A DNA stretch of 64,000 bases, from NCBI GenBank assembly GCA_943788935.1, contig CALSSE010000020.1, positions 1 through 64,000 on the forward strand, read 5' to 3'. The DNA is from an uncultured bacterium. Its GTDB lineage: Bacteria > Myxococcota_A > Bradymonadia > UBA7976 > VGTA01. Below, piece after piece: positions 1-8,130 of the stretch. The notes beneath the pieces are model-generated. The model made no database searches and was not told the origin of the DNA. It worked only from the letters and a program-made list of their open reading frames with translations. Within the stretch, counting starts at the first letter, position 1. Each line of letters starts with the position of its first letter. The position numbers and the translations under genes were made by a program.

Positions 1-36
1 GATAGCGTGCCGATGACGGGCAGACGAGGCATTCAT
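1..36 (-). CDS. Start of the next efflux-operon gene (partial, runs off the window)
   Basis: An ATG at 36 on the minus strand overlaps the TGA of the NodT-type gene in an ATGA junction and stays open for the 12 codons available (begins MNASSARHRHAI). The four-base overlap suggests translational coupling. In families of this kind the partner is usually a membrane-fusion (HlyD-type) adaptor or an RND/ABC pump, but nothing visible identifies it. Confidence 0.4.
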   Translation of the reverse strand, partial: MNASSARHRHAI

Positions 37-1640
37 CGGTTTGAATTCTGGGGCTCGCGAGATTCTGGGGCCCGCGACTCTGTTGCCCGCGACTCTGTTG
101 CCTCCCCTGTTGGAAGAGGTCTGTCGCTGAGTTGATGTACCCACCCCCCACCTAAAGCTCGATGAAGCTGAACTCTAGCAGAGAGCGATGCTCTTTTTGC
201 AGCGAGCGCTGCCAGTTGACTCGCATATAAGCCTTGTCGAGCGGTCAGCGTCGTTATGAAATCTCCGACCCCTTGTAGATAACGACTATGGGCGCTCTCA
301 AATAATGTCTCTGCTGAGCTCAACTGCTTTTCTACTCGGTTCAGTTGCTCACCAAGGCTCCGCTCATTACTTAAGGCGTTCTCCACCTCATGATAAGCCG
401 TCAGCAGTCGCTCTCTCATCGCTAGGAGACTCTCTCGTAGCGCCGCTTCAGTCCTAGACTGCTCAGCTCGTAAGCGACCCCCTTGAAAAAGAGGAGTAAT
501 AAGATTGCCTGTTAAACTCCAAATGAAGTCATCAAATAACTCGTCAAACTGAAACGACTGGTAGCCAACACTCGTCCCAAATCGTAGCCCTGGAAGTCGA
601 GCAGAGACCGCTGCGCTTACCCTAGCATCCGCCGCACTCAAGCGAGCAGCTGCCGAACGAATATCCGGTCGTGATTCCAATAGAGATGCGGGGAGCCCTA
701 CTTGAGGGAGCGCTAATGCCTCAGGGAGCTGTGTCGCAAAGACGAATGTATCCTCGAGCTGTGATCGCCCCCATAGCGCCGCGATTCTCCTCTTCAAACG
801 AGAGAGTAGAGCCTTAACAGGAGGGAGTTGAGCGTGAGTTCGATCTCTCTGTTGAGTCTGTTGTAAGACCTCAATATGTGGCGACAAGCCTTGATTAAAA
901 CGACTAATGACCACCTCGAGTTGATCTTCATCATCTCTGAGTTGACTCTCCAAGATCGTCAAGCGAGCTTGAGTCTCGATTACCTGAAAATAGACATCAG
1001 CGATCGTAGCGCTTAAGGTGATCGCCATAGAATACATGTCGGACTCACTTGCGATCGCCTCTCTCTCAGCAGCTTCGGTGAGAGAGCCGATTCGTCCCCA
1101 AACGTCAAGCTCATAGCTCACCGCCAATGAAGCGCGAAAATTGTCTTGCGTAAAGGATGATGGAAATGGGGAGGCGCTGTTGCCTCCTGCCTGTCCGTCC
1201 ATACTACCGGGAGGCATAGGGGTGCCGCTCCCACTCGATAATCGCGAGAAGGGATTCAACTGTTTTGTTCGACTCCAGCCCATATCTAAGTTTAGAGTAG
1301 GCCAGCGCTGGCTGCCCGCTTGGCGGGCAACCGCTCGCATCTGAATGACTCTCTCTCTCGCTTGAGCGAGTTGTAAGTTTTGAGAAAATAATCCCTCTAT
1401 TAGATGATCCAATGCCGGATCTCCCAAAGACCTCCACCAAGGGTCATCTATAGAGATGACTGTCGATCGTGGTCCCTGATCTCTTTTACCTTCCTGCTCT
1501 AGATATGACTTCGGCATCTCTACATTAGGATTAACGTGTATTCTACTGCATCCTGTAGAGAGCAATATTAGGCTAATGAGCTGAATGTTATCACTTAATG
1601 CTCGTAAAGATTTAAACTCACAACACGATTTTTTCATCAT
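33..1640 (-). CDS. NodT/TolC-family outer-membrane efflux lipoprotein
   Basis: Outer-membrane channel component of a tripartite efflux pump, expected to export drugs or other small molecules with an inner-membrane pump and a periplasmic adaptor. A lipoprotein signal peptide ends in LLSTGC (lipid Cys near residue 31). Two long helical outer-membrane-efflux repeats follow, with the family hallmark LLESRPDIRSA around residue 320-330. The length (about 535 aa) is slightly above the family norm because of a C-terminal tail of ESRAT/ESRAP-type repeats. The junction with tetR reads TTGATGATG; I chose the ATG at 1640, which overlaps the tetR stop by one base, although TTG at 1643 is possible. The order tetR, NodT, next gene indicates a locally repressed efflux operon. 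The substrate cannot be told. Confidence 0.88.
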   Translation of the reverse strand: MMKKSCCEFKSLRALSDNIQLISLILLSTGCSRIHVNPNVEMPKSYLEQEGKRDQGPRSTVISIDDPWWRSLGDPALDHLIEGLFSQNLQLAQARERVIQMRAVARQAGSQRWPTLNLDMGWSRTKQLNPFSRLSSGSGTPMPPGSMDGQAGGNSASPFPSSFTQDNFRASLAVSYELDVWGRIGSLTEAAEREAIASESDMYSMAITLSATIADVYFQVIETQARLTILESQLRDDEDQLEVVISRFNQGLSPHIEVLQQTQQRDRTHAQLPPVKALLSRLKRRIAALWGRSQLEDTFVFATQLPEALALPQVGLPASLLESRPDIRSAAARLSAADARVSAAVSARLPGLRFGTSVGYQSFQFDELFDDFIWSLTGNLITPLFQGGRLRAEQSRTEAALRESLLAMRERLLTAYHEVENALSNERSLGEQLNRVEKQLSSAETLFESAHSRYLQGVGDFITTLTARQGLYASQLAALAAKRASLSARVQLHRALGGGWVHQLSDRPLPTGEATESRATESRAPESREPQNSNR

Positions 1641-2287
1641 CAAAACTCACTCATGCTCTTCTCCTCGGGAGAGCCTCCCCCAAATAACATCCTCGTCATA
1701 TTCTCTATTACGCCCTCCATGGAACCGATCAGCTCTATTTGGCTAATTGAGTCATTAGTGATTGAGTCATGTGATGAGCACAAGGTCATCAAGTTAGCTC
1801 TTACTAGCATCGTACCTACGATCATGGAAGCAAGCGCTGCTGTATCACACGACGAAAAGAGTCCACTCTTCACGCCCTTTTCAATCCAAGTCTTCACTCG
1901 CTGACAAACCATCAAGGGTAAGGGGAGGCGACCTTGATTGACTTCTTGAGGAGTCACCCCTGCGGATTGAAGGACTTTTATTTGAGGTACATATGCATTG
2001 AGAAACTTCATGAGCTTTTCACAGAGTTCGCGCAGCTGCTTGATCGCTAGGTCTCTCTCCGGAGGAGGACCTGCGAGGAACCCTGTAGGCCATGGAAAGT
2101 CTTGAGGTGGTTTGAGAGCGCTAATTAATAATGCTCGCTTAGATCCAAAACGCTGTATCAGGGCTGAATGGCTGAAACCTAAATCTTCAGCGATCGACTT
2201 TAGGGATGCGCTGTGACCTCGACGAATAAAATGAGCTCTCGCGACTTTAATAATCTCATCAGTTGAGACTCTTTGGGGCCTTGACAC
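1640..2287 (-). CDS. TetR-family transcriptional regulator
   Basis: A 215-residue protein with an N-terminal TetR helix-turn-helix (roughly residues 9-55; SLKSIAEDLGFSHSALIQRFGSK is the helix-turn-helix stretch) followed by an all-helical ligand/dimer domain with no recognisable subclass. It is the first gene of the minus-strand efflux operon and overlaps the NodT gene by one base, so it is probably the local repressor of the pump. A 19-bp inverted repeat 36 bp upstream of its start (2323-2341) is a plausible autoregulatory operator. The inducer is unknown. Confidence 0.85.
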   Translation of the reverse strand: MSRPQRVSTDEIIKVARAHFIRRGHSASLKSIAEDLGFSHSALIQRFGSKRALLISALKPPQDFPWPTGFLAGPPPERDLAIKQLRELCEKLMKFLNAYVPQIKVLQSAGVTPQEVNQGRLPLPLMVCQRVKTWIEKGVKSGLFSSCDTAALASMIVGTMLVRANLMTLCSSHDSITNDSISQIELIGSMEGVIENMTRMLFGGGSPEEKSMSEF

Positions 2288-2322
2288 ATCATATCCCTTA
2301 GCACTTCAAGGTTTATTACTAA

Positions 2323-2341
2323 CAAGTTAGAAAGTAACTTG
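2323..2341. promoter_or_regulatory. Inverted repeat, candidate TetR operator
   Basis: CAAGTTA - GAAAG - TAACTTG: perfect 7-bp arms around a 5-bp centre, 36 bp upstream of the TetR start codon. Dyad symmetry of this size and position is typical for TetR-family autoregulation. The assignment is by position only. Confidence 0.5.
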
Positions 2342-2414
2342 GTTGACTTCTATGTTTGATAATACAGACAGCGAAGACGTTGCAAATAATATTATTATTT
2401 TTTGTATCTAAGTC

Positions 2415-2468
2415 CTAGCTCAGCCTACTCATCTAGCTCAGCCTACTCGTCTATCTCAGCCCCGCCAT
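2415..2468. repeat. 18-bp tandem repeat, about 2.5 copies, containing the recD stop
   Basis: Two near-identical 18-bp units (CTAGCTCAGCCTACTCAT and the same with CGT at the end) are followed by a third, diverged unit that carries the last codons and TAG stop of recD. The 3' end of recD therefore appears to have been duplicated downstream twice. Confidence 0.75.
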
Positions 2469-4520
2469 GTCATCACTCAAGCGTTGTTGTAATCCAGAGC
2501 TTCTAGGGTAATGCTGTAAAATCTTGGCGGTGAGAAGCTCAGCTTGTCCGACGATTACCACTGAGGTCTTTGAACGAGTCACTGCAGTGTAAATGAGTTC
2601 ACGACTGAGTAAAGGGAGCGGCTGTCCCGGTAACAGTAAGGCCACTTTATCGAACTCAGAGCCCTGAGATTTGTGGACGGTCATCGCGAAACTATGCTCA
2701 ATTCGGCCAACGAGAGCCTCCATCTCAAAGGCCCGATACCCTCCGTCCATGGAAGGAAACACAACTAGAGGTCTCGGTTCTTCCTCTCCCCACTGTCCCC
2801 ACAGAACGAGTCCTTGGTCACCATTAAACAACATTCGATCATAATCGTTATGAAGCATCATTATTGGTTCACCCACTAAGTAAGGAGCATCTTTTTGGGT
2901 AAATCGAGCGAAACGTCTATGGAATCGATCATTAACCTTGTGCACACCCGTCTCTAGATTTTGGGTAATACACAAGAGCTTGGCTTGAGTGAGGTGATCG
3001 AAGAGCTCATTCACCATAGCCTCTTCGCTCTCTACGAGCCTGCCTTCATTAAAGTGCCATCGATAACTACGAAGGTCATTGATTCTCTGATCACCGAAGA
3101 GGTACTTATTGGCCCAGAGATCTAAAAAGGCCCACTGCTCACTTTGAGACCACTCGAGCACTTCAACTCCACGCCAAGTTAGTTCAGTGAGCTGATCTCG
3201 TATTAAAAACGATCCCTTTTTATCCATAAAGTGAGGGTCTTCTGTAGCTTGATCTTCTCTTATGGCCGATGAGTCAACTGACGAGTCATCACTGATCCCC
3301 TCTCTTATGTATCGCGCAAAACTTAAAATCGCGCGACCATTCGGGTCATCCTCTCTCATTCGATAGCTCTGGGTAAGCGTTACTCTATGTTGAGGTAAGG
3401 CAGCGAGTAGATCCTTAAAGACTGCCCCTGCCGATACTGATGGGAGTTGATCTGCATCACCGAGCATGATGAGCTGGGTCTCATCTTTGAGAGCGTTGAA
3501 CAACCTCTCCATGAGATAGATATCAACCATAGAACTTTCATCTATGATGACCACTTGTGCGGAGATGGGCGCGTTACGATGACGGCGAAAAAGACCCGTT
3601 CGTGGATGGTAAGCGAGCAGGCGATGTAATGTTTGTGGAATGGGAGGACTTTCCATTAGCTCTCGATCATCATTTTGAGGGTCTCGCAAGAGGGAGAGAG
3701 ACTTACGGATACTCTCTCCCATTCGCCAAGCCGCCTTCCCTGTTGGAGCAGCGAGCTCTATTTGATCGATCGGTATCCCCAATCTTACCAAGACTCTAAG
3801 GAGCGCTACTACGATAGATGTTTTCCCAGTGCCCGGTCCTCCTGAGATCAGAGTCATCGGAGACCCTGCGGCTAACTCAAGCGCTGTTCCCTGTTCCTCA
3901 GAGAGTAATATGGGGGTACCTATGCCATTCTCGGTAGGCAGTATTGCTGGTCTAGACTCAACATCTACTCTCGCCCCTGAGATTTGAAGAGGCTCACATC
4001 TCTGCTTTGATCGAAGGCGGTCATTGATATTTATAGCTAACCGCTCCTCTACAGCGAACAATCGTTGATGATATAGATAACCATCTACTCTGATTAACGG
4101 TGTGTAATCTTCGGCGGACTCTCCAATAATCTCGGGGGCTCCATCATCATCGAGGAAGCGCCGAGTGATCTTTAAGAGTACCTCAGCGCTATCTGGCGCC
4201 AGCGATGTATACAGTTGCTTTAAATGTTGGTACGCATTCATTCCATCACAAGGGGTTCGGGTGCTCCCTCGAGCTAGGTCAATGAGCGTACACAAGGTTA
4301 AAAGAGTGAGAGCCGCTCGCTCTTCTTCACTTAATCCCTCTGGAAAGGCTGCGATCTCCGCAGATAAACTTACTAGATGAGGCTCTAAGTGAAAGAGTGG
4401 GGCCCGACTCTCAAGCTCACGCAATAAGATGACATAACGACTCGATTGTCGCCCGAGGTCATCTCTCTCAAACATTGACCAAGCAGTCTCTAGAGGGGGT
4501 AGAGGTCGAGAATCAATCAT
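2451..4520 (-). CDS. recD: Exodeoxyribonuclease V alpha subunit, RecD-type helicase
   Basis: 5'-3' SF1B DNA helicase subunit of the RecBCD double-strand-break enzyme. The 689-residue protein has the RecD layout: an N-terminal helical domain without the HhH extension of RecD2, Walker A GGPGTGKTS (about 227-235), Walker B IIDESS (about 325-330), the GDADQLPSV motif, and C-terminal AMTVHKSQGSEFDKV and YTAVTRSK motifs VI/VIa. All helicase motifs look intact. It lies 128 bp downstream of recA on the same strand. recB and recC are not in the window, although RecD1-type proteins normally act with them, so the partners must be elsewhere or this subunit works alone. A tandem GAAC repeat (4589-4619) sits in its upstream region. 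Confidence 0.9.
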   Translation of the reverse strand: MIDSRPLPPLETAWSMFERDDLGRQSSRYVILLRELESRAPLFHLEPHLVSLSAEIAAFPEGLSEEERAALTLLTLCTLIDLARGSTRTPCDGMNAYQHLKQLYTSLAPDSAEVLLKITRRFLDDDGAPEIIGESAEDYTPLIRVDGYLYHQRLFAVEERLAININDRLRSKQRCEPLQISGARVDVESRPAILPTENGIGTPILLSEEQGTALELAAGSPMTLISGGPGTGKTSIVVALLRVLVRLGIPIDQIELAAPTGKAAWRMGESIRKSLSLLRDPQNDDRELMESPPIPQTLHRLLAYHPRTGLFRRHRNAPISAQVVIIDESSMVDIYLMERLFNALKDETQLIMLGDADQLPSVSAGAVFKDLLAALPQHRVTLTQSYRMREDDPNGRAILSFARYIREGISDDSSVDSSAIREDQATEDPHFMDKKGSFLIRDQLTELTWRGVEVLEWSQSEQWAFLDLWANKYLFGDQRINDLRSYRWHFNEGRLVESEEAMVNELFDHLTQAKLLCITQNLETGVHKVNDRFHRRFARFTQKDAPYLVGEPIMMLHNDYDRMLFNGDQGLVLWGQWGEEEPRPLVVFPSMDGGYRAFEMEALVGRIEHSFAMTVHKSQGSEFDKVALLLPGQPLPLLSRELIYTAVTRSKTSVVIVGQAELLTAKILQHYPRSSGLQQRLSDDMAGLR

Positions 4521-4588
4521 ATGAGCTCTATCCCCTCTATATCGACGTCGTACTTAGCATCATGAGGAAGTTTCTCAGTTATCTTGTT

Positions 4589-4619
4589 GAACACGAGATG
4601 AACTGAACACGAGATGAAC
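4589..4619. repeat. Tandem 16-bp repeat forming two GTTC-N7-GTTC boxes upstream of recD
   Basis: On the minus strand GTTCATCTCGTGTTC occurs twice with one base between copies. Each copy matches the GTTC-N7-GTTC direct repeat bound by alphaproteobacterial LexA. It lies about 70-100 bp upstream of the recD start and 30 bp beyond the recA stop. Similar-sized tandem duplications without GTTC follow other genes here, so the LexA match could be accidental. Confidence 0.6.
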
Positions 4620-4648
4620 AAAAGAGCTTTGGATAGCTAGAGAAGTCT

Positions 4649-5695
4649 CTAACTTTCAGCAGCCTCATTGGCTAGAGTACGCTTGATCCCGTTGGCCTCT
4701 AAAATAGCGTTCTCAAGAGTAATGAAAGCTTCAAGGTTTTCGATGAGATAATTCTTGGCGTTCTCACGACCTTGCCCCATGCGATCACCATTATAGGAGT
4801 ACCAAGCGCCACTTTTGTCCACTAAGCCCATAGTGACAGCAATATCCAGGACCTCGCCTGCCTTATTGACGCCGTCTCCATAAATGATCTCAAACTCTGC
4901 CTCACGGAAGGGAGGAGCGACCTTATTCTTAACGACCTTAGCGCGAGTACGATTACCTTGGACAGTGTCTCCAGACTTAATCGCTCCTATACGACGAATA
5001 TCGATGCGCTGTGAGGCATAAAACTTAAGAGCATTTCCGCCGCTCGTAGTCTCAGGGTTACCAAACATAACACCAATCTTCATACGAATCTGATTGATGA
5101 AGAAGACCGTGGTCTTACTACGATTAATATTACCGGTGAGCTTACGTAAAGCCTGACTCATTAATCGAGCCTGTAAGCCGACGTGACTGTCACCCATATC
5201 TCCCTCGATCTCAGCGCGGGGAGTGAGCGCCGCTACCGAGTCGATTACCAAGATGTCAACAGCTCCTGAACGAACAAGGTGATCAACGATTTCGAGCGCC
5301 TGCTCTCCTGTATCAGGCTGAGAGATCAAGAGGTCTTCCGTATTGATGCCTAAGCGACGAGCATATTCAATATCAAGAGCGTGCTCAGCGTCTATAAAGG
5401 CCGCGATCCCACCCAACTTTTGTGCTTCAGCGATAGCGTGCAACGTTAAGGTCGTCTTACCTGAACTCTCGGGACCATAAACCTCAATAATTCGTCCGCG
5501 AGGATAACCCCCGACTCCCAGAGCGATATCAAGTCCAAGGCTGCCCGATGGAATGACCGGAACATCACCATGAAGGCTCTCTTCTGAGCCGAGGCGCATG
5601 ATTGAGCCAGCGCCAAATTGCTTTTGAATCGCGTTGAGCGCACTAGCGATCGCTTTTTCTTTATTAGAAGCGGTATTATCACTTTTCTTAGCCAT
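4649..5695 (-). CDS. recA: RecA recombinase
   Basis: ATP-dependent strand-exchange protein, which also acts as co-protease for LexA in the SOS response. The 348-aa length is normal. Walker A GPESSGKT is at about 74-81, with VYGPESSGKTT and the L2 loop GGNALKFYASQRIDIRR clearly present; the C-terminal tail is short and acidic-poor. Shine-Dalgarno AGGAG lies 6 nt before the ATG. It is the third gene of a cinA - 2H phosphoesterase - recA operon with only 24 bp to the preceding gene, an arrangement known from Deinococcus and other bacteria. I see no recognisable SOS box directly before it or before cinA. Confidence 0.98.
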   Translation of the reverse strand: MAKKSDNTASNKEKAIASALNAIQKQFGAGSIMRLGSEESLHGDVPVIPSGSLGLDIALGVGGYPRGRIIEVYGPESSGKTTLTLHAIAEAQKLGGIAAFIDAEHALDIEYARRLGINTEDLLISQPDTGEQALEIVDHLVRSGAVDILVIDSVAALTPRAEIEGDMGDSHVGLQARLMSQALRKLTGNINRSKTTVFFINQIRMKIGVMFGNPETTSGGNALKFYASQRIDIRRIGAIKSGDTVQGNRTRAKVVKNKVAPPFREAEFEIIYGDGVNKAGEVLDIAVTMGLVDKSGAWYSYNGDRMGQGRENAKNYLIENLEAFITLENAILEANGIKRTLANEAAES

Positions 5696-5719
5696 GTCTG
5701 TCTCCTGTGAAGGGGGTAA

Positions 5720-6631
5720 TCAATGAGCAGAGCCCATTGTCGGTTTAGAGGGTCTTGATTTTCGTCGGTTTGAGCGACGTCTCTTCGTGATAGAGGATGT
5801 TTCGGTATCGAGCGTGGCGAGGTGAGTCTCTAAGACTTCCATCACCTCCAAATCCTTGCCCTGAAGAGGATACTCTAAGGAGGATTTTAGTCTCTTAGGT
5901 GTGGAAGAATGAACTGGGTCTTCATTCTCTATTTCGCTGAGCGGTGGAGTTTCGAGGGGCAATGAATATCGCCATATACTCTCATAACCTCTCGCGGGTA
6001 CAAAATGTGACGGCCTTTTCTGTAAAACGATGTCATTTACCCAAGCTGAGCAGCTAAACACTTGATCATATACATCCGTTTGATATGTAGAAATCTCTCC
6101 CGCGAGCAATACCGCTGACTCTCGTTTAAATTTTCTATCTTCAAGCCAAGCAGCGGGCGCTGGATAAGAAATGTGAGGAGCGACCCCCTTAAGCTCAGTG
6201 ATGAGATCTCGAGAGAGTGAAGACAGTACTCCGAGACGATCCCTGACCTCAACCCACAAGAGAGCAGGCTCACCCTCGACAGGCTCATCATGTGGTGGGA
6301 TAGCGTGACTCGAACGCAATTTGGTCGTCTGTATCTTTAATGAAGCATACGGCTTGAGGGCTTTCTCTATACGCTGCTTTATGGCGAACTCATTATCCAT
6401 TGGTAGAATACCTAGATCGAGCATCGCGACCTGTAGGGATGTATGATGAAGCGCGCTGAAAGAGGGAGATCGCTCCGAGATCTGACGGAGCTTCTTACTT
6501 ACAGAGACATGCGCTTTAGGGCTCAATGGCGCAGTGATGGTGTAATGTGACCATCCGGGTGAGATGAGTAGTTGTGACTTTAACTCTTTCTGACACCGAG
6601 CAGAGCCGTCCTGTTGATTAGATTGACTCAT
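5720..6631 (-). CDS. Divergent 2H phosphoesterase (LigT/ThpR-like)
   Basis: The 303-residue protein carries the two short catalytic motifs of the 2H superfamily: HTSL at residues 63-66 and HISY (in PHISYPAP) at 153-156, about 90 residues apart as in RNA 2',3'-cyclic phosphodiesterases. Overall similarity to LigT is otherwise weak by eye. The family hydrolyses or ligates 2',3'-cyclic phosphate or 2',5' RNA ends. After about residue 225 there is an extra low-complexity tail ending in a strongly basic KRRRSNRRKSR stretch, which could bind nucleic acid. Its location between cinA (14-bp overlap) and recA (24-bp gap) is the classic place of ligT in cinA-ligT-recA operons and is the main support for the call. 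Confidence 0.6.
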   Translation of the reverse strand: MSQSNQQDGSARCQKELKSQLLISPGWSHYTITAPLSPKAHVSVSKKLRQISERSPSFSALHHTSLQVAMLDLGILPMDNEFAIKQRIEKALKPYASLKIQTTKLRSSHAIPPHDEPVEGEPALLWVEVRDRLGVLSSLSRDLITELKGVAPHISYPAPAAWLEDRKFKRESAVLLAGEISTYQTDVYDQVFSCSAWVNDIVLQKRPSHFVPARGYESIWRYSLPLETPPLSEIENEDPVHSSTPKRLKSSLEYPLQGKDLEVMEVLETHLATLDTETSSITKRRRSNRRKSRPSKPTMGSAH

Positions 6632-7976
6632 CTAGATCACCTTCCCCCTTCATCAGTTTTAATAGAGTAAATAGAGCGTAAGAAACCGACCGATTCTGAA
6701 TTCGGCTTCGCTCTCCTCTGAACAGCTTTCGTTTGACGAGTGTCTTATTGGCAGAAGACCAAGCGAAACAGACCGTCCCTACCGGCTTGCTCTCAGTCCC
6801 TCCTCCAGGGCCAGCGATACCAGTCACCGAGACTGTCCAATCTACCTCAAGGGACTCACGGGCTCCCATCGCCATCGCTTCTGCGCAGGACTCACTGACC
6901 GCTCCATGCTCCATCAGTAACGCCAGAGGCACCCCAAGCGCACGCTCTTTTATCTCATTTGAATAGGAGATAATCCCCCCCCAGAAAACCGAAGAAGAGC
7001 CAGGGATGGCGGTGATCTCAGCGCTCAACTGTCCACCGGTACAGCTCTCAGCGAAACCGATCGTTAATCCAAGAGTTTTGGCACACTCAATCACCTCTTC
7101 TGCGAGAGATCGATCTACGTCATTTAAATAATGCTCGCCCGCTACTGATTTTATAATGCGACAGGCCTCATCTAGGGATTGTGAAGCGCTCGCTTTAACC
7201 TTTATTCGGTGCTCTGTCCCCATTGCTTGGTATCCAACACTCACATCTTCAGGCAAAAGAGTCGCCTGAATTTGTTGACTGATCTGTGATTCTCCCACTA
7301 AGGCGACTCGAAGCACCTTCTGGTATGGGCTACTTTGCGCCTCACGCAACAGATAGCGGAACCAAGGAGCTAAGTAGTACTCGATAAACCAAGACAGCTC
7401 ATTAGGTGGTCCGGGGAAGGCAAAAACATGACATCCATGGATCTGCATATAGATACCTGGAGCGGTCCCCCGATTATTAGAGAGATGGATGGCTCCCTGA
7501 GGTAACCGAGCTTGACGCCGATTAGATGACTCAGCGCTCTTTAGTTGAGGGAAACGGGTAATGATCTCTTTCCAACGCTCCTCAATAATTGGGGCATCAA
7601 CCGCGGCGGCTGATGAGAGAGCGTCTACAGTGAGATCATCGACCGTAGGACCAAGACCACCGGTGACGATACATACCGCTGCTCGTTGAGTAATCTCATC
7701 GAGGGTTGTGATCAGCTCTCCCAAGTGATCTCCCACCGTGTTAAATCGATAAATCATACCCCCAGAGTCAGAGACCGAATGAGCGATCGTTTGGGAGTGA
7801 AGATCTCTCCATGTCCCTTCGATGAGTTCATCACCAGTAGTGAGGACTTCTACTCGACTTGAGCTCTGTAATCTCATGTTCTGAGAGAGCTCTCCCAGAG
7901 GCGCCGGAATCGCCTGAAATAAAGCGGCGAAGCCTTCAGTCACGATAGGTTCAAACCGGTGAGCGCTCTCTGTCAT
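6618..7976 (-). CDS. cinA: CinA family nicotinamide-nucleotide amidohydrolase
   Basis: A 452-residue two-domain CinA: an N-terminal MoaB/Mog-like COG1058 domain (about 40-205; VEVLTTGDELIEG, TGGLGPTVDDLT) linked to ADP-ribose pyrophosphatase activity in the family, and a C-terminal PncC-type NMN deamidase domain (about 295-445; FAESCTGGQLSAEIT and VSVTGIAGPGGG). It recycles NMN to nicotinate mononucleotide in the pyridine-nucleotide cycle. About 38 residues precede the usual start of the domain. A strong Shine-Dalgarno (AAAGGAG) lies 5 nt before the ATG, so I keep this start. It heads the operon with the 2H protein and recA; the 154-bp gap to the divergent gene at 8131 presumably holds both promoters. 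Confidence 0.93.
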   Translation of the reverse strand: MTESAHRFEPIVTEGFAALFQAIPAPLGELSQNMRLQSSSRVEVLTTGDELIEGTWRDLHSQTIAHSVSDSGGMIYRFNTVGDHLGELITTLDEITQRAAVCIVTGGLGPTVDDLTVDALSSAAAVDAPIIEERWKEIITRFPQLKSAESSNRRQARLPQGAIHLSNNRGTAPGIYMQIHGCHVFAFPGPPNELSWFIEYYLAPWFRYLLREAQSSPYQKVLRVALVGESQISQQIQATLLPEDVSVGYQAMGTEHRIKVKASASQSLDEACRIIKSVAGEHYLNDVDRSLAEEVIECAKTLGLTIGFAESCTGGQLSAEITAIPGSSSVFWGGIISYSNEIKERALGVPLALLMEHGAVSESCAEAMAMGARESLEVDWTVSVTGIAGPGGGTESKPVGTVCFAWSSANKTLVKRKLFRGERSRIQNRSVSYALFTLLKLMKGEGDLDESI

Positions 7977-8130
7977 TCAATCTCCTTTATCCGTTGCCCC
8001 TCTGATTGGAGGAGGGATGTTTTCACATCTTGTGCAGGATGTCTACTCCGAAGCGTTTGTATCTTGATTGTTGATTGCTTGGTCTAAGTCGTGTTTAGAA
8101 TCTACATATATATATGCAATGGAGTAGCGA

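Noticed and set aside
2288..2450. Rho-independent terminator between tetR and recD
   Set aside because: A/T-rich but no G/C stem followed by a T-run in the right orientation.
4649..8130. SOS box before cinA/recA
   Set aside because: No GTTC-N7-GTTC, CTG-N10-CAG or GAAC-N4-GTTC site found in the 154-bp gap upstream of cinA or before recA.
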